Source: UBA6168 sp964573725
Lineage (GTDB): Bacteria; Bacteroidota; Bacteroidia; Chitinophagales; Saprospiraceae
Reading direction: 5' to 3'
DNA length: 20,305 nucleotides
Assembly: GCA_964573725.1 (NCBI GenBank)
Contig: CAZNLJ010000064.1
Coordinates: 1-20,305 of the forward strand
Part shown: in pieces, positions 20,151 to 20,305 of the stretch
Layout: every line of letters begins with the position of its first letter
Position numbering within the stretch: the first letter of the stretch is position 1
Translations under genes and position numbers: made by a program
Notes under the pieces: model-generated
Database searches by the model: none
Told to the model about the DNA's origin: nothing
The model's input: the letters and a program-made list of their open reading frames with translations, nothing else

Positions 20151-20305
20151 CTCATCTTCCGCACCTCAAAAAACAAATCGAATATTTTGATTGCAAGGTT
20201 CGCAAGATTGTATAAAAACGTAAGCTACACAGAACCAACGGGTCTTTATGGCGCTTCTCGCCTTTTGGACAGGACGGCCGGCGGCGCGCCCAAGCGCGCC
20301 GCCGG
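20151..20305 (+). mobile_element. Second copy of the MITE-like element, cut by the window edge
   Basis: It starts CTCATCTTCCGCACC and follows the 12520 copy through the AT-rich arm (AATATTTTGATTGCAAGGTTCGCA), the GGGTCTTTAT block and the GC hairpin (20272-20305, right arm incomplete). Most differences are single-base changes spread along the length. In the hairpin one G-U pair becomes G-C. The right end and any target duplication lie outside the window. It sits about 235 bases upstream of the adhesin-like gene. Confidence 0.65.

Overview
The window reads as chromosomal DNA of a high-GC member of the Bacteroidota, probably near the Saprospirales. Supporting signs are signal peptides ending in GQ, AQ or AGQ, an adhesin-like head typical of Bacteroidota lipid-envelope proteins, two C-terminal domains of the Fibrobacter succinogenes major paralogous (Fib_succ_major) type, LysM and MORN modules, little Shine-Dalgarno signal, and one promoter of the Bacteroidota type (TTG, about 19-20 bases, TAnnTTG). 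The assignment is inference; no rRNA or housekeeping gene is present.

Region 1 (332-9054, + strand) is a tightly spaced set of seven genes that looks like one operon for protein-phosphorylation signalling. It encodes a degenerate FHA protein with a zinc ribbon, a protein with five 13-residue acidic repeats, a zinc-ribbon/FHA protein, a membrane-anchored PP2C phosphatase with a WG-repeat tail, a Ser/Thr kinase with one membrane segment, an exported MORN-repeat caspase-like protease, and a second Ser/Thr kinase. The second kinase has an ectodomain of a WG repeat, three 45-residue repeats and a Fib_succ_major (C-type-lectin-like) domain. Region 2 (9351-12154, + strand) encodes three exported proteins; the last has a formylglycine-generating-enzyme-like (FGE) domain lacking one catalytic cysteine.

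Region 3 (12155-13022) has no gene. It holds a roughly 303-bp repeat element with 14-bp terminal inverted repeats, inserted into an older copy of the same element and flanked by CTTGATG direct repeats. A further copy enters the window at the right edge (20151-20305). Region 4 (13023-17542, + strand) encodes an exported unknown protein, a caspase-like protein, a caspase-like/LysM protein, an ECF-type sigma factor, a membrane TPR protein that may be its regulator, and a fourth caspase-like protein. Region 5 (17893-19914, - strand) encodes a small membrane protein and a secreted adhesin-like protein whose Fib_succ_major domain matches that of the second kinase.

The most interesting reading is a two-part surveillance or self-recognition locus: receptor-like kinases, a phosphatase and FHA phospho-readers next to four exported caspase-like proteases. 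Three proteins end in tails shaped like the variable regions of diversity-generating retroelements (DGRs), with conserved scaffold residues and variable codons that fit adenine substitution. No reverse transcriptase or template repeat lies in the window, so DGR control is a hypothesis. Functional coupling of the genes is also inferred from proximity and domains only.
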